Shown: positions 43,598 to 52,427, counted from the stretch's first letter. The stretch: DNA of 64,000 bases from Mitsuaria chitosanitabida ATCC BAA-476 = NBRC 102408 (GCF_001598255.1 NZ_BCYP01000027.1:62001-126000), one strand, 5' to 3'. Notes: generated by a model from the sequence alone, not told the origin. A program made the numbers and translations.

Positions 43598-44983
43598 TCA
43601 GTCCCGATGGCGAGGCACTTCCCGCCGATGCACCAGCGCCAGCAGGAGGCCCAGCCCGGTCGCCGCGGCCGCGAGTCCGACCGAGGCGGCGCTCCAGAAT
43701 CCCATTGCGCCTTGCATGAGCCTGGGCAGTGCGATGTCGTGCTCGCCGAAGGCCAGCCAGTAGCCCCCGCCCAAGCCCAATCCCCAGATCGCGAAGGCGT
43801 AGATCACCATCGGCATGGTCGCGATGTGATGCGCGCGCAGCACGAAGGCGGACACCGTCTGCCCCGCGTCCGCGACGTGGAACAGCCATACCCAGCCGAG
43901 CAAGGGCAGGGCGGCCGCGATGATGGCGGCGTCGTTCGTGTAGAGCCCCAGCACCTGCCCGCGCAGCGAGAAGATCAGCGCGCCCAGCACGAAGGCGATC
44001 GCCAGCGCGATCTCCAGTCCATGCCAGCCCAGTCGCCGCGCCGCCGCGTAGTCGCGCGCGCCCAGCGCCTGCGCCACCAGCGTGCTGCAGGCGTTGGCCT
44101 GCGCGAGCGGCAGCATGAACATCATCGCCACCAGGTTGGCGCAGAGCTGATGACCCGCCACCGGCGTCGTCCCCAGTCGCGCGATGAAGATCGCCATGAA
44201 GGTGAAGCCGGTGACCTCGATCAGCACGGACGCGCCCATCGGGATGCCCAGCTTCAGCAGCCGCGTCAACGTCTCCTTGCGCGGCCGATGCAGGCCGCCC
44301 GTCCCGAATCCGAAGCCCGCGTAGAACGGATCGCGTCGCAGCACCTGCAGCGCGATGAGCAGCTGGCTCCACATCACGATCGCGGTGGCGATCGCGCAGC
44401 CGACGGCGCCCAGCGGGGGCACGTGCAGCGGGCCCAGGGTGAAGCCGCCGATCAGCAGCGCGCTGGCCGGGAACTTCAGCGCCAGCCCGCCGATCTGCAG
44501 CGCCATCACCGCCTTGGGGCGCGACACCGCCGTGTTGAAGCCGCGATACGCGGTGAACAGCAGGGCCGCCGGCAGCGCGATGCCCAGCATGCGCAGGTAG
44601 TCGCGCACCTTGGCGGCGATCTCGCCCTCGGCGTGCGACAACGCCAGGAAGGGCTGCGGGAACCACAGGATGATCTCGCCGATCACCGTCAGGAAGATCG
44701 CCAGCCAGGCGGCCTGGTGCAGGCTGTCGCCAGCCTCGGTGATGCGCTTGGCCCCGAAGAGCTGGCCCGCCAAGGGCGAGATCGCCAGCACCACGCCCAT
44801 CAGGCCGACGAAGACCGAGGTGTAGACGGCCGAGCCCACCGCCAGCGCCGCCAGGTCGGTCGCCGAGTGGCGCGCCACCAGCAGGGTGTCGATGGTCGAG
44901 TAGGCCAGAACGGCCAGTTGCCCGATGAACACAGGCCACGCGAGCGGCAGGATCTGGCGCAGGCTTTGCAGACGAGGATTCAA
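43598..44983 (-). CDS. MATE-family multidrug/efflux transporter (TTG start)
   Basis: A 461-residue MATE antiporter with twelve helices (LPLAWPVFIGQLAVLAYSTIDTLLVARHS; ALGARDYAAARRLG; GLGLGGGYWL), family signature regions VGLMGVVLAISPLAGQLFGA and HQLCANLVAMMFMLPL. The start is TTG at 44983: the TTG overlaps the stop of the upstream DUF3717 gene (TTGA), with GAAGGA 6 nt before it. No ATG or GTG is available before the first helix. The substrate is unknown, usually cationic drugs or metabolites. Confidence 0.9.
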   Translation of the reverse strand: MNPRLQSLRQILPLAWPVFIGQLAVLAYSTIDTLLVARHSATDLAALAVGSAVYTSVFVGLMGVVLAISPLAGQLFGAKRITEAGDSLHQAAWLAIFLTVIGEIILWFPQPFLALSHAEGEIAAKVRDYLRMLGIALPAALLFTAYRGFNTAVSRPKAVMALQIGGLALKFPASALLIGGFTLGPLHVPPLGAVGCAIATAIVMWSQLLIALQVLRRDPFYAGFGFGTGGLHRPRKETLTRLLKLGIPMGASVLIEVTGFTFMAIFIARLGTTPVAGHQLCANLVAMMFMLPLAQANACSTLVAQALGARDYAAARRLGWHGLEIALAIAFVLGALIFSLRGQVLGLYTNDAAIIAAALPLLGWVWLFHVADAGQTVSAFVLRAHHIATMPMVIYAFAIWGLGLGGGYWLAFGEHDIALPRLMQGAMGFWSAASVGLAAAATGLGLLLALVHRREVPRHRD

Positions 44984-45393
44984 GCGCGGTCCTTCTCGAT
45001 CGCCCGCTCCGCGTAGCGGTTGAAGCGCCAGGCGGTGGCCTCGATCGTGATGCGGCGCCAGGTGGCGCGTTTCTCGCCGGGCGTGAAGACCGGCCAGTTC
45101 TGCACCTCGTCGAAGCTGCGGCCGCAGCCCTTGCACAGCTCGTCGCCCTGGCTGGTCGAGCAGATCGCGATGCAGGGGGCGTCCGGCGTGGTGTCGTACC
45201 AGGCCAGCCAGGCGTCGCGCGCCCGCTCGGGCATGGAGTCCTCGTCGCACTCGGTCTCGTGATGGAAGACCATCAGCGCGTAGACCTCGGCCAGCGCGCG
45301 CAGCTGCGGCACCAGCGTGACGCCGTCGCCGGGCTCGCGCTGCCGCCACCAGTTGATCGCGGACTCGATGTCGGTGATATGGATGCCAGCCAT
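44980..45393 (-). CDS. DUF3717-DUF1289 fusion protein
   Basis: A 137-residue protein. The N-terminal DUF3717 domain (IHITDIESAINWWR) is followed by DUF1289 with a Cys cluster PCIAICSTSQGDELCKGCGRSFDEV, which has a C-x(3)-C ... C-x(2)-C pattern and probably binds zinc or a small metal cofactor. Between trpS (3 bp) and the MATE gene (TTGA overlap), so it is part of one leftward operon. Function unknown. Confidence 0.85.
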   Translation of the reverse strand: MAGIHITDIESAINWWRQREPGDGVTLVPQLRALAEVYALMVFHHETECDEDSMPERARDAWLAWYDTTPDAPCIAICSTSQGDELCKGCGRSFDEVQNWPVFTPGEKRATWRRITIEATAWRFNRYAERAIEKDRA

Positions 45394-45396
45394 CGA

Positions 45397-46413
45397 TCAG
45401 TAGTCCAGTCCCATCGCGCCGCGCACCTCGCGCAGCGTCTTGCGCGCCACCGCACGGGCACGTTCCGTGCCGACCTCGACGATCCAGTGGACCTTCTTCG
45501 GATCGGCCAGCAGCGCCTCGGCGCGCTCGCGCCACGGGGCCTGCTCGTCATGGATCGCGTCGATCAGCGGCTGCTTGCAGTCCAGGCAGCCGATGCCCGC
45601 GCCGCGACAGCCGGCCTCGACCCAGGCGCGCGTGTCGCCGTCGGTGTAGACCTTGTGCAGCGACCACACCGGGCAGCGCTCGGGCTCGCCCGGATCGCCG
45701 CGGCGTACCCGCTGCGGATCGGTGGGCATGCGGCGCACCTTCTCGGCCACGACTTCCGGCGCGTCGCGCATCGCGATCGCGTTGCCGTAGGTCTTGCTCA
45801 TCTTGCGGCCGTCCAGACCGGGCAGGCGCGAGGTCTCGGTCATCAGCGCCTGCGGCTCGGGCAGCAGGGGCGCCTGGTGCGGGCGGTACAGATGGTTGAA
45901 GCGCCGCGCCACCTCGCGGGTGACCTCGACGTGCGGCGCCTGATCCTCGCCCACCGGCACGAAGGCGGCCTTGTAGATCAGGATGTCGGCCGCCTGCAGC
46001 AGCGGGTAGCCGAGGAAGCCGTAGGTCGCCAGCTCGCGGTTCTCCGCGACCATGTCCTTGTAGCTGGGCATGCGCTCCAGCCAGCTCGAAGGGGTGCTCA
46101 TCGCCAGCAGCGTGAACAGCTCGGCGTGCTCGGGCATGCGGCTCTGGATGAAGAGCGTGGCCTGCTCGGGATCGACGCCGGCGGCCAGCCAGTCCACGAC
46201 CATGTCGTAGACGCTCTGCTCCAGGCCTTCGCGATGCTGGTAATGCGTGGTCAGCGCATGCCAGTCGGCGACGAAGAAGAAGCAGTCGTAGGCCGACTGC
46301 AGGCGCACCCAGTTCTTGAGCGCGCCGTGGTAGTGGCCGAGGTGCAGCGCACCGGTGGGGCGCATGCCGGAGAGCACGCGCTGGCGCGAAAGAGTGGGCG
46401 TTTGGTCGGTCAT
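45397..46413 (-). CDS. trpS: Tryptophanyl-tRNA synthetase with Cys4 motif
   Basis: Charges tRNA-Trp. 338 residues, class I synthetase: HIGH-type LHLGHYHG (about 23-30) and KMSKT (204-208). A Cys-rich insert, C247-x21-C269-x6-C276-x2-C279, lies in the C-terminal region. This spacing resembles the iron-sulphur-type Cys motif described in Thermotoga TrpRS. It could bind [4Fe-4S] or zinc near the anticodon. The DUF3717 gene follows by 3 bp. Confidence 0.95.
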   Translation of the reverse strand: MTDQTPTLSRQRVLSGMRPTGALHLGHYHGALKNWVRLQSAYDCFFFVADWHALTTHYQHREGLEQSVYDMVVDWLAAGVDPEQATLFIQSRMPEHAELFTLLAMSTPSSWLERMPSYKDMVAENRELATYGFLGYPLLQAADILIYKAAFVPVGEDQAPHVEVTREVARRFNHLYRPHQAPLLPEPQALMTETSRLPGLDGRKMSKTYGNAIAMRDAPEVVAEKVRRMPTDPQRVRRGDPGEPERCPVWSLHKVYTDGDTRAWVEAGCRGAGIGCLDCKQPLIDAIHDEQAPWRERAEALLADPKKVHWIVEVGTERARAVARKTLREVRGAMGLDY

Positions 46414-46557
46414 GGCGAAGGGCTGCGGCGCGCCCGATGCGCTCGTCGCGCGGGCGGAAGGCGCGCGAGGGCGACGCGAGGCGGGAGGGCGATTGTAGGG
46501 AGCGACGGCCCCGCGCCGGGCGAGCCGCGTCCTTGCCCTTGGCTACACTGCCGGCCC

Positions 46558-47196
46558 ATGAAGAACATCGTGATCCTGATCTCCGGCCGCGGCTCCAACA
46601 TGGAGGCCATCGTGAAGGCCTGCGCCGGCGAGGGATGGCCCGCGCGCATCGCCGCGGTGATCAGCAACCGGCCGGACGCCGGTGGCCTGGCGTTCGCCCA
46701 GGCCCACGGCATCGACACCGCGGTCGTCGATCACAAGGCCTTCGGCAAGGGCGACGCGGCGCGCGCCGCCTTCGACGCCGAGCTGCAGCGCGTCATCGAC
46801 GGCTTCAGCCCCGATCTGGTCGTGCTTGCCGGGTTCATGCGCATCCTGACGCCGGGCTTCACCGGTCACTACGCGGGTCGCATGCTCAATATCCACCCCT
46901 CGCTGCTGCCGGCCTTCCCCGGCCTGCACACGCATCAGCGGGCGATCGAATCGGGCTGCCGCGCCGCGGGCGCGACGGTGCACTTCGTCACCGCGGAACT
47001 GGACCACGGGCCCATCGTCGCGCAGGCGGTGGTGCCGGTGCTGGACGGGGACGACGAATCGGCGCTGGCCGGCCGTGTGCTCAAGCTGGAGCACCGCATG
47101 TATCCGAGCGCGGTGCGCTGGTTCGTGGAGGACCGGCTGGTCATCGAAGGCACCCGCGTCCTGCATCGCGCCGGCGAGACGCAGCTCTTCGTCTGA
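46558..47196 (+). CDS. purN: Phosphoribosylglycinamide formyltransferase
   Basis: Third step of purine synthesis: formyl transfer from 10-formyl-THF to GAR. 212 residues. Motifs: VILISGRGSNMEAIV (phosphate loop), FMRILTPGF, and the catalytic N-x-H-P-S-LLPAFPGLHTHQRAI with the Asp in VTAELDHGPIVAQ. Divergent from trpS across 144 bp. The upstream frame is open but the ATG at 46558 is the family start. Confidence 0.96.
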   Translation: MKNIVILISGRGSNMEAIVKACAGEGWPARIAAVISNRPDAGGLAFAQAHGIDTAVVDHKAFGKGDAARAAFDAELQRVIDGFSPDLVVLAGFMRILTPGFTGHYAGRMLNIHPSLLPAFPGLHTHQRAIESGCRAAGATVHFVTAELDHGPIVAQAVVPVLDGDDESALAGRVLKLEHRMYPSAVRWFVEDRLVIEGTRVLHRAGETQLFV

Positions 47197-47283
47197 ACGC
47201 CGTCCGGGCGCATCGGACGCGTTGAACGCGCCGGGCGGCCGCGCCACCAGCCGGGCGCCTCGCGAGGCGTTCCGGGGCCGGGC

Positions 47284-47937
47284 TCAGCCCAGCATGCCGG
47301 CCAGGAAGTTGATCGTCAGCGCCAGCACCACCGTGTTGAACACGAAGGCCTGGATGGTCTGCACCAGCACCAGGCGGCGGATCGGGCGGGAGCTCACCGC
47401 CACGTCCGAGGTCTGGGAGGTCGCCGCCACCGTGCCGGCGAAGTAGAAGAAGTCCAGGTAGTCGGGCGTGTCGCCGTCGTCGCCGGGAAATTCCAGGCCA
47501 TGCGCGGATTGCTTGCCGCTGTGGAACAGCGCCGCGTAGGCGAGCGCGAATTCCACCGGCAGCAGCAGCCACGATCCGGTCAGCGTCGCCGACGCGATCA
47601 GCAGATGCGGCCAGCCACCGATGATCCCGGCGGTCTTGACCTGCGCCAGCTCCAGCACGATCGCCGCCATGCTCGCGGCGCCGCCGATCATCGCCAGCAC
47701 CAGGACGGTGAACACGCCGTCGGCGAGCGCGCGGGCCTGGTCCTCGACATCCTCGGCATCGGTCCGGAACATCATCCAGCCCAGCAGGAGCAGGTAGGTC
47801 CAGACGCCGGCGCTCCAGCCCATCAGCGCCCGGGTGTGCCAGGCCAGTCCCTCGGGCCAGGCCGCCGCCAACAGTGCGCCGACCGCGGCGCCGATCAGCA
47901 GGCGAGGGCGGCGCTTGATCTGGTGGAACAGCGGCAT
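47284..47937 (-). CDS. DUF1345 membrane protein
   Basis: A 217-residue integral membrane protein with about five helices. The DUF1345 signature TPDYLDFFYFAGTVAATSQTSDV is clear, with the C-terminal VQTIQAFVFNTVVLALTINFLAG. N-terminal KRRPRLLIG suggests an N-in topology. Function unknown. Convergent with purN; a DUF1653 gene lies 27 bp upstream on the same strand. Confidence 0.85.
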   Translation of the reverse strand: MPLFHQIKRRPRLLIGAAVGALLAAAWPEGLAWHTRALMGWSAGVWTYLLLLGWMMFRTDAEDVEDQARALADGVFTVLVLAMIGGAASMAAIVLELAQVKTAGIIGGWPHLLIASATLTGSWLLLPVEFALAYAALFHSGKQSAHGLEFPGDDGDTPDYLDFFYFAGTVAATSQTSDVAVSSRPIRRLVLVQTIQAFVFNTVVLALTINFLAGMLG

Positions 47938-47964
47938 GGGCGGGGGGCTTCCGGGGCGGGGTGG

Positions 47965-48264
47965 TCAGTCGGGCAGGCGGGCGAAGCGGGGCTGGCGCAC
48001 GCCGTCGATGACGACGTCGCCGAAGAACATGTCGTAAGGGCGCACCCACAGGCCGCTGTCGTTGTAGAGCGGGGCGTAGAGCACCAGCGCCTCCAGGGTC
48101 TCGCTGTGCCGCACGACGCCGCGGACCTCGTACTCGCCGCCCTTGTAGTGCCGGTAGCGGCCGGGGCGAGTATCGGGCAGCGGGGCGAGCGGATCGCCGG
48201 CGCCATGGGCGTTCGCGTCGGGCGCGGCAGTGGAAACGGTGGGGCGGGAGGAGGCGTCGCTCAT
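47965..48264 (-). CDS. DUF1653 protein
   Basis: A 99-residue protein with the DUF1653 domain: YRHYKGGEYEVRGVVRHSETLEALVLYAPLYN (broken over strands) and LWVRPYDMFFGDVVIDG at the C-terminal half. The first about 40 residues are disordered and Ala/Pro-rich. A beta-barrel cytoplasmic protein of unknown function; it resembles proteins found in NUDIX neighbourhoods in other bacteria. Start chosen at MSDASSRP; the upstream frame overlaps the divergent RsmB-type gene control region. Confidence 0.8.
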   Translation of the reverse strand: MSDASSRPTVSTAAPDANAHGAGDPLAPLPDTRPGRYRHYKGGEYEVRGVVRHSETLEALVLYAPLYNDSGLWVRPYDMFFGDVVIDGVRQPRFARLPD

Positions 48265-48328
48265 GGGCAGCGGGGCAGTGTGGGGCAAGGGTGGACCGGA
48301 ATGCGGGCAGCCCTGGGATAATCCGGGG

Positions 48329-49597
48329 ATGCATCCTAATGCCCTTCTCGAACTCTGCGCCGAACTCGTGGACAGCCTGCTGCTGTTCGACAAGCCGGCC
48401 GACGCCCTGGTCTCCGACTTCTTCCGCGCCAACAAGGCGCTCGGTCAGCGCGAGCGCCACACGCTCGCCGAAACCGCCTATGCCGTGCTGCGCAAGCGCC
48501 CGCTGTGGCAGCACCTGGCCCAGTCCGGGCACGGTCCGATGGCCCGCCGGCTGGCGATCCTCGCCTGGGCCGGCAACGAGGCCTTCCTGCGTGGCGCCCT
48601 GAGCGACCAGGAGCAGCAATGGCTCAAGCAGGTCGCCAAGATCGACCGCAACAAGCTGCCCGAGAAGCTGCGCCACAACCTGCCGGACTGGCTGGTCGAC
48701 CCGCTGCGCCAGCGCCTGGGCGACGAGGAGTTCTGGAAGCTTGCCGACGCCGTGAACGAGGCGGCTCCTCTGGACCTGCGCGTGAACCTGCTGAAGGCCA
48801 AGCGCGAGGAGGTGCAGGCCGCCCTCGAGGCCAAGGGCTTCAAGTCGACGCCGACGCCGTTTTCCCCCTGGGGTCTGCGCCTGGAAGGCAAGCCGGCGCT
48901 GCAGAAGCTGGACGTCTTCACCAGCGGTCAGGTCGAGGTGCAGGACGAGGGCAGCCAGCTGCTGTCGCTGCTGACCGAGGCCAAGCGCGGCGAGATGGTG
49001 GTGGACTTCTGCGCCGGCGCGGGCGGCAAGACCCTGGCCCTGGGCGCGGCGATGCGCAACACCGGTCGGCTGTACGCCTTCGACGTGTCGGGGCATCGGC
49101 TGGACAAGCTCAAGCCGCGCCTGGCGCGCAGCGGGCTGTCCAACGTCTATCCGGTGCAGATCTCCAGCGAGCGCGATGACCGCGTCAAGCGCCTGGTGGG
49201 CAAGATCGACCGGGTGCTGGTCGACGCGCCGTGCTCGGGCCTGGGCACGCTGCGCCGCAATCCCGACCTGAAGTGGCGCCAGTCGCCGACCTCGGTGCAG
49301 GAACTGCACGACAAGCAGATCGCGATCCTGAACAGCGCCTCGCGCATGCTGAAGCCGGGCGGGCGCCTGGTCTACGCGACCTGCAGCCTGCTGGACGCGG
49401 AGAACGAGGCCGTCGCCCAGGCCTTCGCCGAGGCCCATCCCGACTTCACGCTGCTGCCCGCCCAGGACGTGCTGGCGCATGCGCAGGTCGAGGCCTCGCA
49501 GGCGGCGGCGCTCTCGGACAACGGCTATCTGCGCCTGTGGCCGCACCGTCATCAGAGCGACGGCTTCTTCGCCGCCGTCTGGGAACGGAAGAAGTAA
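48329..49597 (+). CDS. RsmB/NOP-family RNA m5C methyltransferase
   Basis: A 422-residue SAM-dependent cytosine-C5 methyltransferase acting on rRNA or tRNA. N-terminal NusB-like region (about 1-130), then the MTase fold: VVDFCAGAGGKTLALGAAM (motif I), DRVLVDAPCSGLGTLRRNPDLKW with the first Cys (PCSG), and the second Cys in LVYATCSLLDAENE. RsmB (16S C967) is the closest type by domain content; the exact position is not seen. Start at ATG 48329. It ends 204 bp before the desaturase gene. Confidence 0.88.
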   Translation: MHPNALLELCAELVDSLLLFDKPADALVSDFFRANKALGQRERHTLAETAYAVLRKRPLWQHLAQSGHGPMARRLAILAWAGNEAFLRGALSDQEQQWLKQVAKIDRNKLPEKLRHNLPDWLVDPLRQRLGDEEFWKLADAVNEAAPLDLRVNLLKAKREEVQAALEAKGFKSTPTPFSPWGLRLEGKPALQKLDVFTSGQVEVQDEGSQLLSLLTEAKRGEMVVDFCAGAGGKTLALGAAMRNTGRLYAFDVSGHRLDKLKPRLARSGLSNVYPVQISSERDDRVKRLVGKIDRVLVDAPCSGLGTLRRNPDLKWRQSPTSVQELHDKQIAILNSASRMLKPGGRLVYATCSLLDAENEAVAQAFAEAHPDFTLLPAQDVLAHAQVEASQAAALSDNGYLRLWPHRHQSDGFFAAVWERKK

Positions 49598-49801
49598 TTC
49601 CTATGGCGAACACGCGGAAACCCCGATGACATCGGGGGAATACGCGTTGTCCACTCGATCACGCCGAAGGCGCTTCCGGCTCGGAAGCGTCAAAAGACCG
49701 CTGCCTTCCGGGCATTGATCGTGGGCGAAATCTAGAGTGACTCGCCTACAATCGTGGCTTCTTGTCGACAACTGGCTCCTCGCGAGCAGGGTTAGGACCT
49801 A

Positions 49802-51025
49802 ATGAACGTTTTGATGTCCGTGCACGACGCTCTCCTGAATTGGCTGAGCGATGGCCTGACCGGCGCCAGCTGGTGGCAGATCGTGGTGTTCACGCTGGTG
49901 GTGACGCATATCACCATCGCCGCCGTGACGATCTTCCTGCACCGCGCCCAAGCGCACCGGGCGCTGGACCTGGGTCCGATCCCTTCGCACTTCTTCCGCT
50001 TCTGGCTGTGGCTGACCACCGGCATGGTCACGCGCGAGTGGGTCGCCATCCACCGCAAGCACCACGCCAAGTGCGAGACCGAGGATGACCCGCACAGCCC
50101 GGTCACCCGCGGCATCAAGACCGTCATGACCCGCGGCGCCGAGCTGTATCGCGCCGAGGCCAAGAACGAAGAGACCATCAAGAAGTTCAGCCACGGCGTG
50201 CCGGACGACTGGATCGAGCGTCACGTGTACTCGGGCCGCTCGGTCTGGGGGGTGTCGCTGATGCTGATCATCGACGTCGCGCTGTTCGGCGTGGTCGGTC
50301 TGAGCGTCTGGGCCGTGCAGATGGCCTGGATTCCGATCTGGGCCGCTGGCGTGATCAATGGTGCGGGCCACTACTGGGGTTACCGCAACTTCGAGGCGAC
50401 CGACGCGTCGACCAATGTGTCCCCGTGGGGCCTGATCATTGGCGGCGAAGAGCTGCACAACAACCACCACACCTATCCGACGTCGGCCAAGTTCTCGGTC
50501 AAGCCTTTCGAGTTCGACATCGGCTGGGGCTACATCCGCGCGATGGAGATGATCGGCTGGGCCAAGGTTCGCAAGACCGCGCCGCAGATGAAGACGGGCG
50601 AGCTGAAGGCCGTGGCCGACAAGGACACGCTGGAGGCGATCATCGCCAACCGCTACGAGGTGATGGCGCGTTACGCGCGCGAGCTGCGTGGCGCCTGCGC
50701 GGCCGAGCTGGCCAAGCTGAAGGATGCCGGCGAGCAGCACAGCGACAAGTTCAACCAGTTCAAGGCCGCCAAGCGCTGGCTGCACCGTGACGCGGAGAAG
50801 ATCCCGGCGGCCTATCAGGCGCAGCTGGATGGCGCCCGCGCCGCCAGCCCGGTGCTGGACAAGCTGGTCACGATGCGTGAAGAGCTGCGTCAGCTGTGGA
50901 CCCGCACGAACGTGTCGGCTGAGCAGCTGGTCCATGACCTGCAAGCCTGGTGCCGCAAGGCCGAGGAAAGCGGCATCGCCGAGCTGAAGGCTTTCGCGCA
51001 GGGTCTGCGCGCCGTTCGCGCCTGA
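49802..51025 (+). CDS. Membrane fatty acid desaturase
   Basis: A 407-residue acyl desaturase with helices around the three His boxes: HRAQAH (LHRAQAHRAL), HRKHH (IHRKHHAKCE), and HNNHH (GEELHNNHHTYP). These bind the diiron centre and introduce a double bond into acyl chains in membranes. A C-terminal helical extension of about 150 residues (KELRGACAAELAKLKDAGEQ-type coiled coil) follows the catalytic part. The preceding 204 bp has a -10-like TACAAT at 49747. It has a good terminator. Confidence 0.92.
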   Translation: MNVLMSVHDALLNWLSDGLTGASWWQIVVFTLVVTHITIAAVTIFLHRAQAHRALDLGPIPSHFFRFWLWLTTGMVTREWVAIHRKHHAKCETEDDPHSPVTRGIKTVMTRGAELYRAEAKNEETIKKFSHGVPDDWIERHVYSGRSVWGVSLMLIIDVALFGVVGLSVWAVQMAWIPIWAAGVINGAGHYWGYRNFEATDASTNVSPWGLIIGGEELHNNHHTYPTSAKFSVKPFEFDIGWGYIRAMEMIGWAKVRKTAPQMKTGELKAVADKDTLEAIIANRYEVMARYARELRGACAAELAKLKDAGEQHSDKFNQFKAAKRWLHRDAEKIPAAYQAQLDGARAASPVLDKLVTMREELRQLWTRTNVSAEQLVHDLQAWCRKAEESGIAELKAFAQGLRAVRA

Positions 51026-51084
51026 TCGGCGGAGGTCTCATCCTCACAGAGTGATGCTCATCACTCTGATGTTTGAACGAATGC

Positions 51085-51113
51085 AAAGGGCGCCCACTTC
51101 GGGCGCCCTTTTT
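51085..51113 (+). terminator. Terminator of the desaturase gene
   Basis: A perfect 11-bp stem AAAGGGCGCCC / GGGCGCCCTTT (51085-51095 / 51101-51111) with a 5-nt loop and TT after it, 60 bp past the stop. Confidence 0.9.
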
Positions 51114-51161
51114 CATTGGCGCGCCCATAATTTGTCGGGACTGTCACACAAGGAGATTGCC

Positions 51162-51683
51162 ATGACTGCCTCGAAGTGGGTTCGCGGCCTGAGGGCTGGG
51201 CTGATGGTGTTGTCGCTGGGGGCGGTGGCTGCTGCCGCGCACGCGCAGGCCGAAGTCAAGTTCATCAAGCCTGAGAACTTCAGCGACATCGGAGACAACG
51301 CGCGCGATCGCGAGACCGCGATGAATCAGCTTGCCGAGCACATCAAGACGGTGGCGGCTCGCGAGTTGCCGGGCAAGCAGCTGGCCATCGAGGTCACGGA
51401 TGTGGACCTGGCGGGTGAGCTCGAGCCGCGTGGCGTGACGGCGCAGCGTCTGCGTGTGCTGCGCACGGTGACCATTCCGCGCATGGAGTTCAGCTATACC
51501 TTGAGCGAGAACGGCCAGGTGTTGAAGTCTGGCAAGGCCAGCATCAAGGACATGAACTACCAGCTCTCGTCGGCCAACCGCTACTTCGAGAGTGAGCCGC
51601 TGCGCTACGAGAAGAAGATGCTGGACGACTGGTTCGCCAAGGATCTGCTAGGCAAACAGGGCATCGAGCGCGCCTCGCGTTGA
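51162..51683 (+). CDS. Exported DUF3016 protein
   Basis: A 173-residue exported protein: signal peptide ending AAAAHAQAE, then a DUF3016 domain (EVKFIKPENFSDIGDNARDRE ... GKQLAIEVTDVDLAGEL ... RMEFSYTLSENGQVLKSGKASIKDMNY). Function unknown; periplasmic. AAGGAG lies 7 nt before the ATG. Flanked by terminators on both sides, so monocistronic. Confidence 0.88.
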   Translation: MTASKWVRGLRAGLMVLSLGAVAAAAHAQAEVKFIKPENFSDIGDNARDRETAMNQLAEHIKTVAARELPGKQLAIEVTDVDLAGELEPRGVTAQRLRVLRTVTIPRMEFSYTLSENGQVLKSGKASIKDMNYQLSSANRYFESEPLRYEKKMLDDWFAKDLLGKQGIERASR

Positions 51684-51748
51684 GCCCTGGGTGGTCCGTG
51701 CAGGCACCGCTCGGCGGATGTCTGCATGCGAGGCGATCCGCCAAAAGA

Positions 51749-51772
51749 AAAACCCGCCGAGAGGCGGGTTTT
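51749..51772. terminator. Bidirectional terminator between DUF3016 and rpmG
   Basis: A 10-bp stem AAAACCCGCC / GGCGGGTTTT (51749-51758 / 51763-51772) with a GAGA tetraloop; A-rich left and T-rich right, so it stops both the rightward DUF3016 and leftward rpmB-rpmG transcripts. Confidence 0.9.
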
Positions 51773-51814
51773 GTCTTTCAAGGGGGCGGATGCGGGATCC
51801 GCCGACCGGCTGAA

Positions 51815-51985
51815 TTACTTCAGCTTGGTTTCCTTGTACAGCACGTGCTTGCGTGCCTTGGGGTCGAACTTCATGAATTCCAGCTTTTCGGGCGTGGTCT
51901 TCTTGTTCTTGTTGGTGGTGTAGAAATGACCGGTGCCGGCAGTGGATTCCAGCTTGATCTTTTCGCGTCCGCCTTTGGATGCCAT
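51815..51985 (-). CDS. rpmG: 50S ribosomal protein bL33
   Basis: 56 residues, starting [15 protein letters not shown] and ending [11 protein letters not shown]. It matches bL33, with the KNKKT and FDPKARKH segments; the zinc-binding Cys pairs of C+ L33 are absent, so it is a C- (zinc-free) form. ATG follows GGAGCGACACC. It lies 22 bp downstream of rpmB on the same strand, the common rpmB-rpmG pair. Confidence 0.96.
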   Translation of the reverse strand: MASKGGREKIKLESTAGTGHFYTTNKNKKTTPEKLEFMKFDPKARKHVLYKETKLK

Positions 51986-52007
51986 GGTGTCGCTCCTGGT
52001 TCAGTGA

Positions 52008-52241
52008 TTAGGCTTGACCGCGGGCACGCAGGTCGGCCAGCACGGCGTCAATGCCGTTCTTGTCGATCAGTCGCAGCGCGGCATTGCTGATGCGCAGACG
52101 GACCCAGCGGTTTTCGCTCTCGACCCAGAAACGACGATATTGCAGGTTCGGGAGGAACCGGCGCTTGGTTTTGTTGTTGGCGTGGGAAACGTTGTTTCCG
52201 ACCATGGGCTTCTTGCCCGTGACTTCGCAGACGCGTGCCAT
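52008..52241 (-). CDS. rpmB: 50S ribosomal protein bL28
   Basis: 77 residues: [33 protein letters not shown] (split), then the [28 protein letters not shown] tail. ATG is 52241; the frame is open another 54 nt, but [10 protein letters not shown] is the universal start. Its own promoter lies about 160 bp upstream, giving a long leader. Confidence 0.97.
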   Translation of the reverse strand: MARVCEVTGKKPMVGNNVSHANNKTKRRFLPNLQYRRFWVESENRWVRLRISNAALRLIDKNGIDAVLADLRARGQA

Positions 52242-52397
52242 GAGGACACTCCGATACTTGTCATCCGGCGACCAACCCATTCGCCCCGGCCTCAATGCCG
52301 AGCCGCGGGTGGCGGCCTCACCTCGCCATAGGGTGGCGGTATCCCATTTTCCCCGCGTCGAATTCCTTCACAGGATGTCGGCGCAAGAAAGACCGCG

Positions 52398-52427
52398 AGT
52401 GTAGCAGGAAACAAGCGGCCCGCGCAA
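52398..52427 (-). promoter_or_regulatory. Possible rpmB-rpmG promoter
   Basis: On the minus strand TTGCGC (52427-52422), 18 nt and TACACT (52403-52398). The -10 is good and the -35 matches TTG only. The predicted leader is about 150 nt before rpmB, long for a ribosomal protein operon. Confidence 0.5.

Noticed and set aside
43281-43763. A protein containing repeated SRKRARES-type units
   Set aside because: The repetition comes from the 36-bp DNA repeat, whose period is a multiple of three; the frame begins inside the kinase gene and ends inside the MATE gene.
49598-49801. tRNA or small RNA gene before the desaturase
   Set aside because: Only a short hairpin (49621-49637) and a -10-like hexamer are visible; no cloverleaf or U-tract.
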